Origin: RYN-230 sp963782185
GTDB lineage: Bacteria > Actinomycetota > Actinomycetes > Streptosporangiales > Streptosporangiaceae
Direction: 5' to 3'
DNA: 64,000 nucleotides
NCBI GenBank assembly: GCA_963782185.1
Contig: CAWAJB010000009.1
Span: 124,001 to 188,000 of the forward strand
Shown here: piece after piece, positions 27,950 to 37,672 of the stretch
Layout: every line of letters starts with the position of its first letter
How positions within the stretch are numbered: position 1 is the first letter of the stretch
Program-made: the position numbers and the translations under genes
The notes under the pieces: model-generated
Told to the model about the DNA's origin: nothing
What the model saw: the letters and a program-made list of their open reading frames with translations, nothing else
Database searches by the model: none

Positions 27950-30900
27950 TCAGACCAGCTCGTCTGCGCCGCCCTCCCGGGCCGCCTCGGCGAACCGCGC
28001 TTCGCCGAGGCGGTGCCGCGCGACCTGCTCGATCCGGGCCACGTCCGGGTGGGAACGATCCGGCAGCCCGCGCACGGCGGCGCTCGCCGCGAGCAGCCGC
28101 GCGGCCTGCTCGTACTGGTCGCGGCGCAGCGCCAGGTCCGCGACCCCGACGAGTACCTGCGCGATCAGGGGTGCGTGCCCCGCCTCGGTCGCCGCCTGGC
28201 AGGCCGCCGCGCGGTGCGCCCGGGCCTCGCCGAGGTCGCCGGCGAGGTAGCCGAGCAGGTCGTGCGTTACCGCGCGGATGTCCGCCCGCTCCGCCTCGTC
28301 GCCCAGCATGGTTGTCGCGACGCCGAGTTGCTGGTACGCCTCCTCGGCGTCGCCGTCCCAGCGGGCGAGTTCCGCCTTCGAGAGGGCCAGCTCGGCCAGC
28401 GCATCCGGCCAGGTGACCCGTTCCGCGCACCGTTGCGCTTCGGCCATGGCAGCCGCGCTGGAGTCCTTATCGCCGAGCAGCCAGTACAGCTGAGCCTGCC
28501 GCGACCGCATCCGGATGACATCCTCGATGGCGCCGACTTCGGTGACGACCGCGATCGCCTGTTCGTAGTGCTCGCACGCACCGGCGAACTCGCCGCGCAT
28601 GGCGATCCGGTCCGCCAGCTCGGTCAGGGCGAACGAGATCCCGAACCGCTCGCCGAGCGCCCGGAACTCGGCGAGCGCCATCTCGAGATACGCGTCCGCA
28701 TCCCGCCCGCCCTGGCCGAGCACGATCCGCATCTTGCCGAGCGTGCAGCCGGGCCAGTGCGCGCACCCAGGGGTCCTCGTTGTCCAGCAACGGCTCGAAC
28801 GCGGGCAGGAACGCGTCCGGTGCCTGCAGCATGCGTTCCAGCGGGGCGACGAACCCCAGCAACGGGTGGCGGCGCTGACTGCGCTCGGCTGAACCGGTAT
28901 GCCTTGTGGATCCACTCCGCCGGCCTGGTGCTCGTCGCCCCGCCCGGAGCTCACGAACGTGCACGACCAGCGCGTACACCATGGCCCGGATCTCGTCGGT
29001 CACCTCGCCGGGCGTCTTCGTGGCCGCGATGATCAGCTCGATGCCCTCGGCCTTGTGCCCGCCGAGCCACCAGTACCAGCCGGCGCCCGCCGCGAGCCGC
29101 ATCGCCGCGTGCGCCTCGCCGGCCGCGAGCGCACCGCGCATCGCCGAACCGATGTTGTCGTGCTCGGCCTCGAGCACGGCGAGCCATTCCAGTTGCTCGG
29201 CGCGGCGAAGATGCGGCTCGGCGGTCTCGGTGAGCTCGGTGAAGTAGGCGAGATGCGCATGGCGCGCCAGGTCCGATTCCCCCGCTTCCGCGAGCCGGTG
29301 CGCGGCGTACTCCTTGATCGTGCCGATCATCCGGTAGCGCGGTGCGCCGTCGCCCTCGGCGAGCAGCAGCGATTTCTCGGCCAGCGCGGTGAGCAACTCG
29401 AGCACCTGCTCCTGCTCGACCGCATCGCCGCGCGCAGACCCGCTCGGCCGCCTCCAGGCTCGCCCCGCCGGAGAACACCGAGAGCCTGCGCAGGACCATC
29501 CGTTCGGCGTCGGTGAGCAGCTCCCAGCTCCAGTCGACCACCGCGCGCAGCGTCTGGTGCCGCGGCAACGCGGTACGGCTGCCGCTGGTCAGCAGGCGGA
29601 ACCGGTCGTCGAGCCGGTGGGCGAGCTGATCGAGGGACATGGTGCGCAACCTGGCCGCGGCCAGTTCGATCGCCAGCGGCATCCCGTCCAGCGCCCGGCA
29701 GACGCGCACCATCGTCGACAACGTGCTGGGCGTCGACCGCGAGATCCCTGCGCACCGCGCCGGCCCGGTCCCGCAGCAACCGGACGGCCGGCGAGGACTC
29801 GATCTCGCCGGGGCTGGCGTCCGCTCTCCGGCAAGGCCAGCGGCTCGACCAGCCACAGCGCCTCACCGGTGATGCCGAGCGGTTCCCTGCTCGTCGCCAG
29901 GATCCGCAGCCGCTGGCACTCCCCGAGCACCCGATGGGCGAACGCCGCCGCCGACTCGATCACGTGCTCACAGTTGTCCAGAATCAGCAGCGCCTCCCGC
30001 TCGCGGATCGCGGCGATGAGCCGGTCCGTCGGTTCCGCGTTCGGAGCGCCGCCGAGCAGAGCATCCCGGAGCCCGAGCGCGGCGAGCGTCGCTTGCGCCA
30101 CGTCACCGTCCGCGCCGATAGCTGCGAGCTCCACCAGCCAGGCCCCGTCCGGCAGGTCGCCGAGCAGCGTGCGCGCGGTTTCCGTGGCCAGCCTGGTCTT
30201 CCCCGAGCCGCCCGGCCCGATCAGGGTGGTGAGCCGATGTTCGGCGATGAGTTCGCGGACCGCGGCGACATCAGCGTCCTTGCCGACGAAGCTGGTCAGC
30301 TCGGCGCGCAAGTTGGTCTTCCGGCCCTCCTCCAGCCGCGCTGCTCCCGCCGTCCCAACTCGCCCCGCAGCAGCGCGACGTGCAATGCGGACAGCTCCGG
30401 TGAGGGGTCGACGCCCAGCGCGTCGGCCAGGGCTTCTCGCGTGCGCTGGTACACGAGCAGCGCCTCGGTGTCGCGACCGGCCGCGACGAGGGCACGCATC
30501 AGCGCGGCGACAAGCCGTTCTCGCACCGGATGCGCGGCCACCAGGTCGGTCAGTTCCGTGACCAGCTCCGCACCGTGGCCGAGGCTGATCTCCGCATCGA
30601 ACCGATCCTCCATGGCAGTCAGGCGCAGCCCCTCGAGCCGGGTGACCGCCGCGTCAAACGCGGCACTATCCTGCAAACCGACGTCCTGCATGGCCGCACC
30701 GCGCCACAACGCGAGGGCCTCGCGCAGCAGCCGTACCCGCCGCGGATCCTCGTCATTGCGGGCCTGGCCGACGAGGCGTTCGAACCGCACCGCGTCGACA
30801 GCGTCGGGTTCCACCCTCAACCGGTAGCCGTCCGTCTGCCCCTCGACCAGCCCCTCCGGCAGCGCCTTCCGCAGCCGGGAAACCAGGCGTTGCAAGGCAT

Positions 30901-31099
30901 TCGCCGCGTCGGAGGGCGGGCGCTCACCCCAGATCCAGTCGACGAGCGTCGCCTTCGGGACTGCGTGACCTGGTTCGAGCGCGAGGGCGATCAACAGCCC
31001 GCGCAGCCGGGCGCCCGGCACGTCGGCGAGGACGCCGTCGTCCGTGCGAACCTCGAATGGACCCAAGCATCCCGATCTGCACCTAGCTGATTTTGCCAT
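27950..31099 (-). pseudogene. SARP regulator (BTAD-NB-ARC-TPR), multiple frame changes
   Basis: An AfsR/DnrI-like regulator in pieces. The N-terminal OmpR-type winged helix reads VPKATLVDWIWGERPPSDAA; the BTAD domain includes RLVSRLRKALPEGLVEGQ. Then come NB-ARC with Walker A LIGPGGSGKTRLA and ALLILDNCEHVIESAAAFAH, the DGMPLAIELAAARLRTMSLD block, and C-terminal TPR-like helices ending GGADELV. Frame changes lie near 31,060 (one extra base versus copy B), 30,320, 29,830, 29,735, 29,430 and 28,800-28,940. It ends 12 bases from the DrrB stop, tail to tail. Such regulators often control a neighbouring exporter, so the three broken genes probably formed one module. Confidence 0.85.
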
Positions 31100-31976
31100 G
31101 GGCGATTGGCATTAGCTTTCGTCGGAGGATCCAGCCAGGCGGTGGCGTCGCTGGCCTAATCGGCCAGCGGGACTGGTGCGCGGCAACCCCGCTCGTGGTC
31201 GCCGGAACGCTCGCGGCGGCTTCACGCATCCGGGCCGTAGGCCGCGGCGACGTCCTTGAGGTACAGGCTCGCGGCTCATCGCCGGCGGCCCCGGCATCGG
31301 GGCCGTAGGCTGCGGCGATGTCCTGTACGCTGCCCCACCCGCTGTAGGTGGGCGACTGAGGCCAGCCCTCGGGTGAGTCCTGCCACTCCTCCTGCCGCCC
31401 GTAGGGCAGCAGATCGATCAGCGCGAAGGTGTAACTGAGCTGCTCGGTGCCACGGCCATTGGTGTGCCAGGTGCGATAGACGGTGTCGCCGTCACGCAGG
31501 AACACGTTGACAGCGAACCCGCCGCCCGGCGGCGCGCCGACGTCGGTGCCGAACGGGCTATTCGCCGTGGAGTACCAGGTCATCTTGTTCCCGACGCGCC
31601 GCTTGTACGCGAGTGCCTCGCCGATCGGGCCCTGGGTGACGATGACGAACCGGGCGTCGTAGCTATCCAGGAACTCCAGCCTGGTGAAGTGCGAGGTGAA
31701 CCCGGTGCAGCCCGGGCACTGCCACTGCTCGCCGGGAAACCACATGTGGTTGTAGACGATCAGTTGTGACCTGCCGCCGAAGATATCCGCCAGCCGGACC
31801 GGCCCCTCCTCGCCGTCGAGGGTATAGCCGGGCATCCTCACCATCGGCATGCGGCGTCGCTGCGCGGCGACTGCGTCGAGTTCCCGGGTCGCGGCCTTCT
31901 CACGGGCGCGCAGAGCATCGAGCTGGCCCTGCCAGGTGCCGGCGTCGACGATGGGCGGCAGTGCGCTGGTGGTCAC
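31083..31976 (-). CDS. DUF899 thioredoxin-like protein, likely frame change near the C-terminus
   Basis: The GTG at 31,976 follows GGAGG by six bases. The protein has the DUF899 thioredoxin-like fold: RRMPMVRMPGYTLDGEEGPV, GRSQLIVYNHMWFPGEQWQC, then a CPGC motif, and LPYGRQEEWQDSPEGWPQSP. Normally the family ends soon after this. Here the frame after AAAYGPDAGAAGDEP shifts. A neighbouring frame gives LYLKDVAAAYGPDA and a stop at about 31,226, which repeats the earlier AAAYGPDA motif and looks like the true end. As written, about 70 unrelated residues are appended and the stop falls 17 bases inside the SARP relic. The core domain is intact, so function may survive. It faces the multicopper oxidase gene divergently; role unknown. 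Confidence 0.75.
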   Translation of the reverse strand: MTTSALPPIVDAGTWQGQLDALRAREKAATRELDAVAAQRRRMPMVRMPGYTLDGEEGPVRLADIFGGRSQLIVYNHMWFPGEQWQCPGCTGFTSHFTRLEFLDSYDARFVIVTQGPIGEALAYKRRVGNKMTWYSTANSPFGTDVGAPPGGGFAVNVFLRDGDTVYRTWHTNGRGTEQLSYTFALIDLLPYGRQEEWQDSPEGWPQSPTYSGWGSVQDIAAAYGPDAGAAGDEPRACTSRTSPRPTARMREAAASVPATTSGVAAHQSRWPIRPATPPPGWILRRKLMPIAHGKIS

Positions 31977-32370
31977 GGCTTCCTCCGGAGGTGCGTCCAG
32001 CTGCGGTTTGCAAGGTAGACGCTGCCCGGACAGCCAACTCATCGGTGGCCTGGATTCCCAGGGCCAGTGCCTGCGCCCGATCCCCGGGAAGCCGGATACC
32101 ACACTAAACTCGCGCGGAACCTTCCGGCCATTAAAGGCACTTATCAACTCACGTACCGGATCTGCCACCGGGCGTTTGCTGAATTAGCGCATTAAATCAT
32201 TCATTCATTTTTTCTCTCGCAAGAAAAAAGGCGCGGGCTCTTGCGGCCGCAATGGGCCAGATCAATACTGGAGGAGATTCCCCGTGGACAGCGGATAGAA
32301 CGAAAGTCCCAAACCCAGATTCCGTATCCACATTTCCACAAATCATGGCTCCATTCCCCGAGGAGAGGTC
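31977..32370. other. Divergent intergenic region with AT-rich island
   Basis: No gene is supported in these 394 bases between the DUF899 and multicopper oxidase genes. At 32,180-32,230 there is a strikingly AT-rich patch with ATTCATTCATT repeats and a weak hairpin TTTTTTCT (32,208-32,215) / AGAAAAAA (32,222-32,229). This is a plausible promoter or protein-binding region for the oxidase gene. Confidence 0.35.
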
Positions 32371-35300
32371 ATGTCAGAGAATCTCGTACCCGCAGCTGCA
32401 CCTATCACCAGCCCGATGGTACCGGCCCAGGCTCAGGCCGCCGACGCACCTGAGCAAGTGCCGCGCGTTCGCGTGGCGCAAGCGCTGACACCCGATTACA
32501 TCATGAAACATGCCGTGACACCTGCCATGCGGGCGGCCGCAGCGGAACGCGCCGCAGCCGGTGGACTACGTTCCGTGCGAGGAGCCGAGACGACGGCGCA
32601 GGCCAGTGCGCTCGCGCCGGCCGCGGCGCCCGACTACTTCGGCCCCTATCCCAACTACGCCAACAGCCCGCTCCCGACAGTGGTCACCGGCAAAGTCGTG
32701 CCGGGGACGGGAATGCGCAAGTTCATTGACTCGCTTCCGGGACTCGGTGTGAAAAATGCGAACGATCTCGGGAACTATATCCCGGTCGCCGCTCCCGATA
32801 CGATCACCTACCCGGGATCTGACTACTACGAGATTGCGCTTAAGCGGTATACCCAGAAACTGCACAAGGACCTCCCGCCGACGGCGCTTCAAGGTTACGT
32901 TCAGCTCAACAAGGGGACTGACGGCAGCGGCAAGAATACGATCGCCCCGCCGGGCAAACCGTATTACCTCGGCCCCATGATCATTGCCCAGCGCGATCGG
33001 CCGGTCCGCGTGAAGTTTGTCAACATGCTGCCCACGGGCAGCGGCGGGAACCTGTTCCTGCCGGTCGACACAACCCTCTGCGGCGCGGGCACCGGGCCCA
33101 AGGGCGGCACGGAAATGTACGCCCAGAACCGGGCCACCATGCACCTGCACGGCGGCCTGACCCCGTGGATCAGTGACGGGACACCGTACCAGTGGATCAC
33201 CCCGGCCGGGGACAAGACCTCCTACCCCAGGGGGGTCAGCGTGCAGAACGTGCCCGACATGCCCGACCCGGGCCCGGGCGCGATGACGCTCTTCTACACC
33301 AACCAGCAGAGCGCCAGGTTGCTGTGGATCCACGACCACGTCGTCGGGATCACCCGCCTCGGCGTGTACGGCGGCGGGGTCGCACCGTATGAACTGCAGG
33401 ACCCGGTCGAGCGCGGGCTCGTCAGCAGCGGAGTCATCCCCGCCGACGAGATGCCGCTGATCATCCAGGACAAGACGTTCGTGCCGGACGACGCCCAGCT
33501 GGGCGCGCAGGACCCGACCTGGGACAAGGCGGCCTGGGGTGGACTGGGCAACCTGTGGTTCCCGCACGTCTACATGCCGAACCAGAACCCGGGCGACGAC
33601 AGCGGGGCCAGCGCCATGGGCCGCTGGGACTACGGTCCATGGTTCTGGCCGCCCTACACCGGCCTGACGAACGGGCCCATCCCCAACCCCTACTACGATC
33701 CGGCGAAAGCGCCATGGGAGCCGCCGCTGGCGCCCGGGACACCGGCCCCGACCTTCGTCCCGGAAGCCTTCATGGACACACCGCTGGTCAACGGGACCGC
33801 TTATCCCTACCTCAAGGTGCAGCGCAAGGCCTACCGCTTCCGGATCCTGAACGCGTGCAATGACCGGACGCTCAACCTGCAGCTCTACTACGCCAAGTCC
33901 AACGCCACGACGTGGAATCCGGACGGGACCCTGAACGACGCCGATGCCGGCGAGGTCCCGATGGTCGCGGCGGTCAAGACGGCCGGCTACCCACCGACCT
34001 GGCCGACCGACGGCCGCGAGGGCGGCGTGCCGGACCCGCACGCATCCGGCCCGCAGATGATCCAGATCGGCACGGACAGCGGGATGCTGCCCGCACCAGT
34101 GGTCCTGCCCAACCAGCCGATCAACTACAACTACAACCGGCGCGACATCGTGGTGCTCAACGTGACTGACCACACCCTGCTGCTCGGGCCCGCCGAGCGG
34201 GCCGACGTGATCGTGGACTTCTCGCAGGTACCGGCCGGCTCCACGCTCATCTTGTACAACGACGCGCCCGCGCCCGTGCCGGCCTTCGACCCACGTTATG
34301 ACTACTACACCGGCGACCCAGATCAGACCGCCACCGGAGGCGCCCCAGCGACCCAGCCTGGGTATGGCCCGAATACCCGGACCATCATGCAGTTCCAGGT
34401 GCAGGCAGGCACGGCCGCGGCCCCCTTTGATCTCGCCAAGCTGCAGGTGCAGCTGCCCGTCGCCTACGGAAAGAGCCAGCCGAAGCCGATCGTGCCGGAA
34501 AAGGCCTACAACGCGGCCTTCGGCACGACCACGCCCGCCGACACTTACTCGCGGATCCAGGACACCAGCCTGACCTGGGCCGGCCTGGGCAAGCCAGCGC
34601 CCATGCTGCCGAAGGCGATCCAGGAACTGTTCGATACCGACTACGGGCGGATGAATTCCACCCTGGGCGCGGAGCTGCCGAATACCAGCGCCACCATCCA
34701 GGTGACCATCCCGCTCAAGTACATAGACCCGCCAACAGAGATCATGCAACCGTCCCAGCCCGGCGCCCAGATCGGATCACCGACTGACGGCACCCAGATC
34801 TGGAAGGTGACCCACAACGGGGTGGACACGCATGCCATCCACTTCCACCTGTTCGACGTCCAGGTGATCAACCGGGTGGGCTGGGACGGCGCGATCAGGC
34901 CACCCGACCCCAACGAACTGGGCTGGAAGGACACCGTCCGGATGAACCCGCTGGAGGACGCGATCGTGGCTATGCGCCCGCTGCTGGCCCAGTTGCCGTT
35001 CAAGGTACCCAACAGCGTCCGCCCACTGGACCCGACCAGCCCGCTCGGCACCACCACGCAGTTCACCGGCGTGGATCCGGCCACCGGAAACCCGATCACG
35101 GTGACCAACGAGATGTATGACTTCGGCTGGGAGCATGTCTGGCACTGTCACCTGCTGGGGCACGAGGAGAACGACATGATGCGCCCCATCGTGTTCCAGG
35201 CTGCGCCGGCCGCGCCGACGAATCTGGCCGGCAAGCAGAGCGGGTCGCCCGTAGCCGTGAGTCTCACCTGGACGAACAACGCCACCTACCCGGCCGCCAC

Positions 35301-35787
35301 CGAGGTGACAATCCAGCGGGCGACCAATGCGGCCTTCACCCAGAATCTGGTGGTCTTCACCACCGGGCCGACCGCGACGTCCTACACCGACACCACCGTC
35401 AGCACCGGCACGACCTATTACTACCGGGTGCGGGCGGAGGACAGCGCCGGTTATTCGGCGTGGTCCAACACCGTGACGGTGCAGGTGGTCGCGCCACTGA
35501 CGCCGCCGACGAACCTGGCCGTCAAGGGGTTCGCGACCAATGCCACCCAGGCCAGCGTGAACATGACCTGGGTGGAGGCTCCCACCACCACTGTCACGGG
35601 ATTCACCATCCAGCTGGCGACAAATTCCTCCTTCACTGCAGGCCTGAAAACAGTGACGGTATCCCGTTTCACCAAAGCCTACTCGTTCACCGTCCTCTCG
35701 CGGCGCACGAAGTACTACGTCCGGATCCAGGCACTCAATGGCAGCGTGACCTCATCCTGGGTAACGGCAAACGTAACCACGCCCTGA
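32371..35787 (+). CDS. Large multicopper oxidase with two fibronectin type III domains
   Basis: 1,138 residues; ATG follows GAGGAGAGG. All copper-binding motifs are present: HLHGG (His258, His260), WIHDHV (His321, His323), HAIHFH (His821, 824, 826) and HCHLLGHEENDM (His925, Cys926, His927, His931, axial Met936). It is thus a laccase / Mn-oxidase / bilirubin-oxidase-like enzyme oxidising a substrate and reducing O2 to water. The N-terminal ~100 residues are Ala-rich and disordered-looking with no obvious signal peptide, resembling spore- or cell-surface oxidases rather than Tat-secreted laccases. Two FN3 domains occupy about residues 948-1,040 and 1,045-1,137 (VSLTWTNNATYPAATEVTIQ; VNMTWVEAPTTTVTGFTIQL), suggesting binding to a polymer or surface. 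A strong hairpin follows the stop. The Met axial ligand predicts moderate redox potential. Confidence 0.9.
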   Translation: MSENLVPAAAPITSPMVPAQAQAADAPEQVPRVRVAQALTPDYIMKHAVTPAMRAAAAERAAAGGLRSVRGAETTAQASALAPAAAPDYFGPYPNYANSPLPTVVTGKVVPGTGMRKFIDSLPGLGVKNANDLGNYIPVAAPDTITYPGSDYYEIALKRYTQKLHKDLPPTALQGYVQLNKGTDGSGKNTIAPPGKPYYLGPMIIAQRDRPVRVKFVNMLPTGSGGNLFLPVDTTLCGAGTGPKGGTEMYAQNRATMHLHGGLTPWISDGTPYQWITPAGDKTSYPRGVSVQNVPDMPDPGPGAMTLFYTNQQSARLLWIHDHVVGITRLGVYGGGVAPYELQDPVERGLVSSGVIPADEMPLIIQDKTFVPDDAQLGAQDPTWDKAAWGGLGNLWFPHVYMPNQNPGDDSGASAMGRWDYGPWFWPPYTGLTNGPIPNPYYDPAKAPWEPPLAPGTPAPTFVPEAFMDTPLVNGTAYPYLKVQRKAYRFRILNACNDRTLNLQLYYAKSNATTWNPDGTLNDADAGEVPMVAAVKTAGYPPTWPTDGREGGVPDPHASGPQMIQIGTDSGMLPAPVVLPNQPINYNYNRRDIVVLNVTDHTLLLGPAERADVIVDFSQVPAGSTLILYNDAPAPVPAFDPRYDYYTGDPDQTATGGAPATQPGYGPNTRTIMQFQVQAGTAAAPFDLAKLQVQLPVAYGKSQPKPIVPEKAYNAAFGTTTPADTYSRIQDTSLTWAGLGKPAPMLPKAIQELFDTDYGRMNSTLGAELPNTSATIQVTIPLKYIDPPTEIMQPSQPGAQIGSPTDGTQIWKVTHNGVDTHAIHFHLFDVQVINRVGWDGAIRPPDPNELGWKDTVRMNPLEDAIVAMRPLLAQLPFKVPNSVRPLDPTSPLGTTTQFTGVDPATGNPITVTNEMYDFGWEHVWHCHLLGHEENDMMRPIVFQAAPAAPTNLAGKQSGSPVAVSLTWTNNATYPAATEVTIQRATNAAFTQNLVVFTTGPTATSYTDTTVSTGTTYYYRVRAEDSAGYSAWSNTVTVQVVAPLTPPTNLAVKGFATNATQASVNMTWVEAPTTTVTGFTIQLATNSSFTAGLKTVTVSRFTKAYSFTVLSRRTKYYVRIQALNGSVTSSWVTANVTTP

Positions 35788-35838
35788 TTGTCACGATGTC
35801 CGGCCACCCGGGAACTCATCCGGCCCGGTAACGCGGAA

Positions 35839-35881
35839 GCCGCACCGCCGACAGGCCTGACCTGGCCTCCGGCGGTGCGGC
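35839..35881. terminator. Perfect 12-bp stem terminator hairpin
   Basis: GCCGCACCGCCG (35,839-35,850) pairs exactly with CGGCGGTGCGGC (35,870-35,881). The loop contains a nested AGGCC/GGCCT stem. It lies 51 bases after the multicopper oxidase stop. Confidence 0.8.
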
Positions 35882-35928
35882 ATCCGCCGGTCTGCCAGAT
35901 CGTCCTGAACCGGAATGCGTGATCTTAT

Positions 35929-36642
35929 ATGAGCAGGGACTGGCGGAAGATGACGAGGCCCGGGCGGGGCCTCGCGAACCAGAGTGCGCTGAACCTCCTC
36001 GCCGCCTTCCTTGTTAGTTTCCTGGTCGCGGCTGGTGGAATCGCCCTCTATGCCACGAGCCGGCCTGACGCTGGGCAGACGATGGCGCTGGCCGGAATGA
36101 TTGCCGCGGGTGCGGTCATGTCCGGCGCTGCCATCGGTTTCCTCTTCGCGCTGCCTCGCAGCATCACGGTCGCCATTCCAGTCGGCGGGGCAGCACGCGC
36201 GAAACAGCTGCGCAGCATCACCATCCGCCCGAATACAAACTTGGAGGAGGTCTCCGACTGGGTGGCAAAGATCATCGTCGGGCTGACCTTGACCCAGCTG
36301 AATAAAATTCCCGGTTCCGCCCGCCGTTTCTTTGATGCGCTCGGACACTCGCTCGGTGGCTCGCCACGAGATACAACCTTCGCCGGTTCCCTCGTGATTT
36401 TCTGTTCTATCATCGGTTTCCTCATGAGCTGGCTATCGACGAGGATGTTCGTCGGCAGGTGGATGGCGGCATCGGACTGGCCGCTCGAAGCCGCCGCCGG
36501 AGAAGTGGCCAGGCATCGTGATAGGCAAATGGAAACTGCGAAAGCACATGCGCGAAGCGGGGCAGTCACGGATGAGAGTCCGCCGGCCAGCCGGGCAGGC
36601 CTCCCCAATATAAGCGTCCCGGAAAGCAGGGAAGAAAGCTAG
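35929..36642 (+). CDS. Conserved membrane protein with NTNLEEVSDW motif
   Basis: 237 residues. Three hydrophobic helices are evident: about 22-42 (LNLLAAFLVSFLVAAGGIA), 50-74 (ALAGMIAAGAVMSGAAIGFL) and 148-165 (GSLVIFCSIIGFLMSWL). Between them is the motif NTNLEEVSDWVAKIIVGLTL followed by TQLNKIPG. I recall close variants (NTNLEQISDWLTKILVGVGL) in otherwise unrelated hypothetical membrane proteins of cyanobacteria and actinobacteria; I know no assigned function. The C-terminal ~70 residues are charged and probably cytosolic. An ATG at 35,950 is an alternative start (about 230 residues). The gene lies alone between the oxidase terminator and the degenerate duplication, with lower GC than its neighbours, so it may be acquired. 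Confidence 0.65.
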   Translation: MSRDWRKMTRPGRGLANQSALNLLAAFLVSFLVAAGGIALYATSRPDAGQTMALAGMIAAGAVMSGAAIGFLFALPRSITVAIPVGGAARAKQLRSITIRPNTNLEEVSDWVAKIIVGLTLTQLNKIPGSARRFFDALGHSLGGSPRDTTFAGSLVIFCSIIGFLMSWLSTRMFVGRWMAASDWPLEAAAGEVARHRDRQMETAKAHARSGAVTDESPPASRAGLPNISVPESREES

Positions 36643-36906
36643 CGGTCGCGAACGCTAGTTTCGCCGGGGGCTAAATCTGTCAGCCCCGCGGGGCTGCCAT
36701 TCCGGGCACCAGGCAGAGCTGCACTTTCGTGCCGATGCCGCGGCCCGCAGATTCCACCCTGTAGCGCACCTTCGGGTGACGCCCCGGCCCTGGGGCCCTT
36801 CCTAACCTGCAGGAAAGAAGCCAGCACCGGCAGGAGAGAAGGAATGGCCAACGAGGTAGAACGCCGTGTCAGGGTCGTGTCAGGGGCAGTGCCGAGGATG
36901 GTTGCC

Positions 36907-37130
36907 ATGAGAAACTCAGCGATTGCTCGCCGGCCAGATCGCGGTACTCGACCAGGGCCACCTGGTGGCCCAGGGCACTCCCGGCGAACTCAAGCGCCAG
37001 GTTCCCGGCAGCCACGTCCGGCTCCAGTTCACCGACGCCGGTGAACTCGACGCGGCGGCTCGGGTCCTGGCCGGCTCCACGCGGGACGGCGAGGACCTGA
37101 CCCTGCAGGTTCCCGGCGATGGCAGGGCGA
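36907..37130 (+). pseudogene. DrrA-like ATPase remnant (copy B)
   Basis: After MRNSAIA the sequence jumps directly into the C-terminal part: IAVLDQGHLVAQGTPGELKR, then QVPGSHVRLQFTDAGELDAA and STRDGEDLTLQVPGDGRA. All nucleotide-binding motifs are missing. Unlike copy A, the STRDGEDLTL region is in frame, so it records the ancestral sequence. Confidence 0.8.
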
Positions 37131-37672
37131 CGTGGAACTGGTCACGGAACTGACGGACCTGACCGTGGCCGAGGCTGATCTCCGCATCGAACCGATCCTC
37201 CGTGGCTGTCAGGCGTAGTCCCTCGAGCCGGGTGACCGCCGCGTCGAACGCTGCACTATCCTGCAGGCCGACGTCCTGCAGGGCCGCGCCGCGCCACAAT
37301 GCGAGGGCCCCGCGCAGCAGCCGTACCCGCCGCGGATCCTCGTCATTGCGGGCCCTGGCCGACGAGGCGTTCGAACCGCACGGCGTCGACAGCGTCGGGT
37401 TCCACCCTCATGCCGTAGCCGTCCGCCTGCCCCTCGACCAGCCCTTCCGGGAGCGCCTTCCGCAGCCGGGACACCAAGCGTTGCAGGGCATTCGCCGCGT
37501 CGGAGGGCGGGCGCTCACCCCAGATCCAGTCGATGAGCGTAGCCTTCGGGACTGCGTGACCTGATTCGAGCGCGAGGGCGATCAACAGCCCGCGCAACCG
37601 GGCGCCCGGCACGTCGGCGAGGACGCCGTCGTCCGTGCGAAGCTCGAATGATCCAAGCATCTCGATCTGCAC
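37131..37672 (-). pseudogene. SARP N-terminal remnant (copy B)
   Basis: Starting at GTG 37,672 the minus strand reads MQIEMLGSFELRTDDGVLAD, then VPKATLIDWIWGERPPSDAA and RLVSRLRKALPEGLVEGQAD. This is the intact start that copy A has lost through one extra base. The frame breaks at about 37,354 after RFERLVGQ, where copy B has an extra C that copy A lacks. BTAD homology continues to about 37,160. The terminal 28 bases (37,131-37,158) are inverted relative to copy A. Confidence 0.8.

Noticed and set aside
32371..35787. Biosynthetic gene cluster around the multicopper oxidase and SARP relic
   Set aside because: No core biosynthetic enzyme (PKS, NRPS, terpene synthase, RiPP precursor) is present; SARP and Drr genes are pseudogenes.
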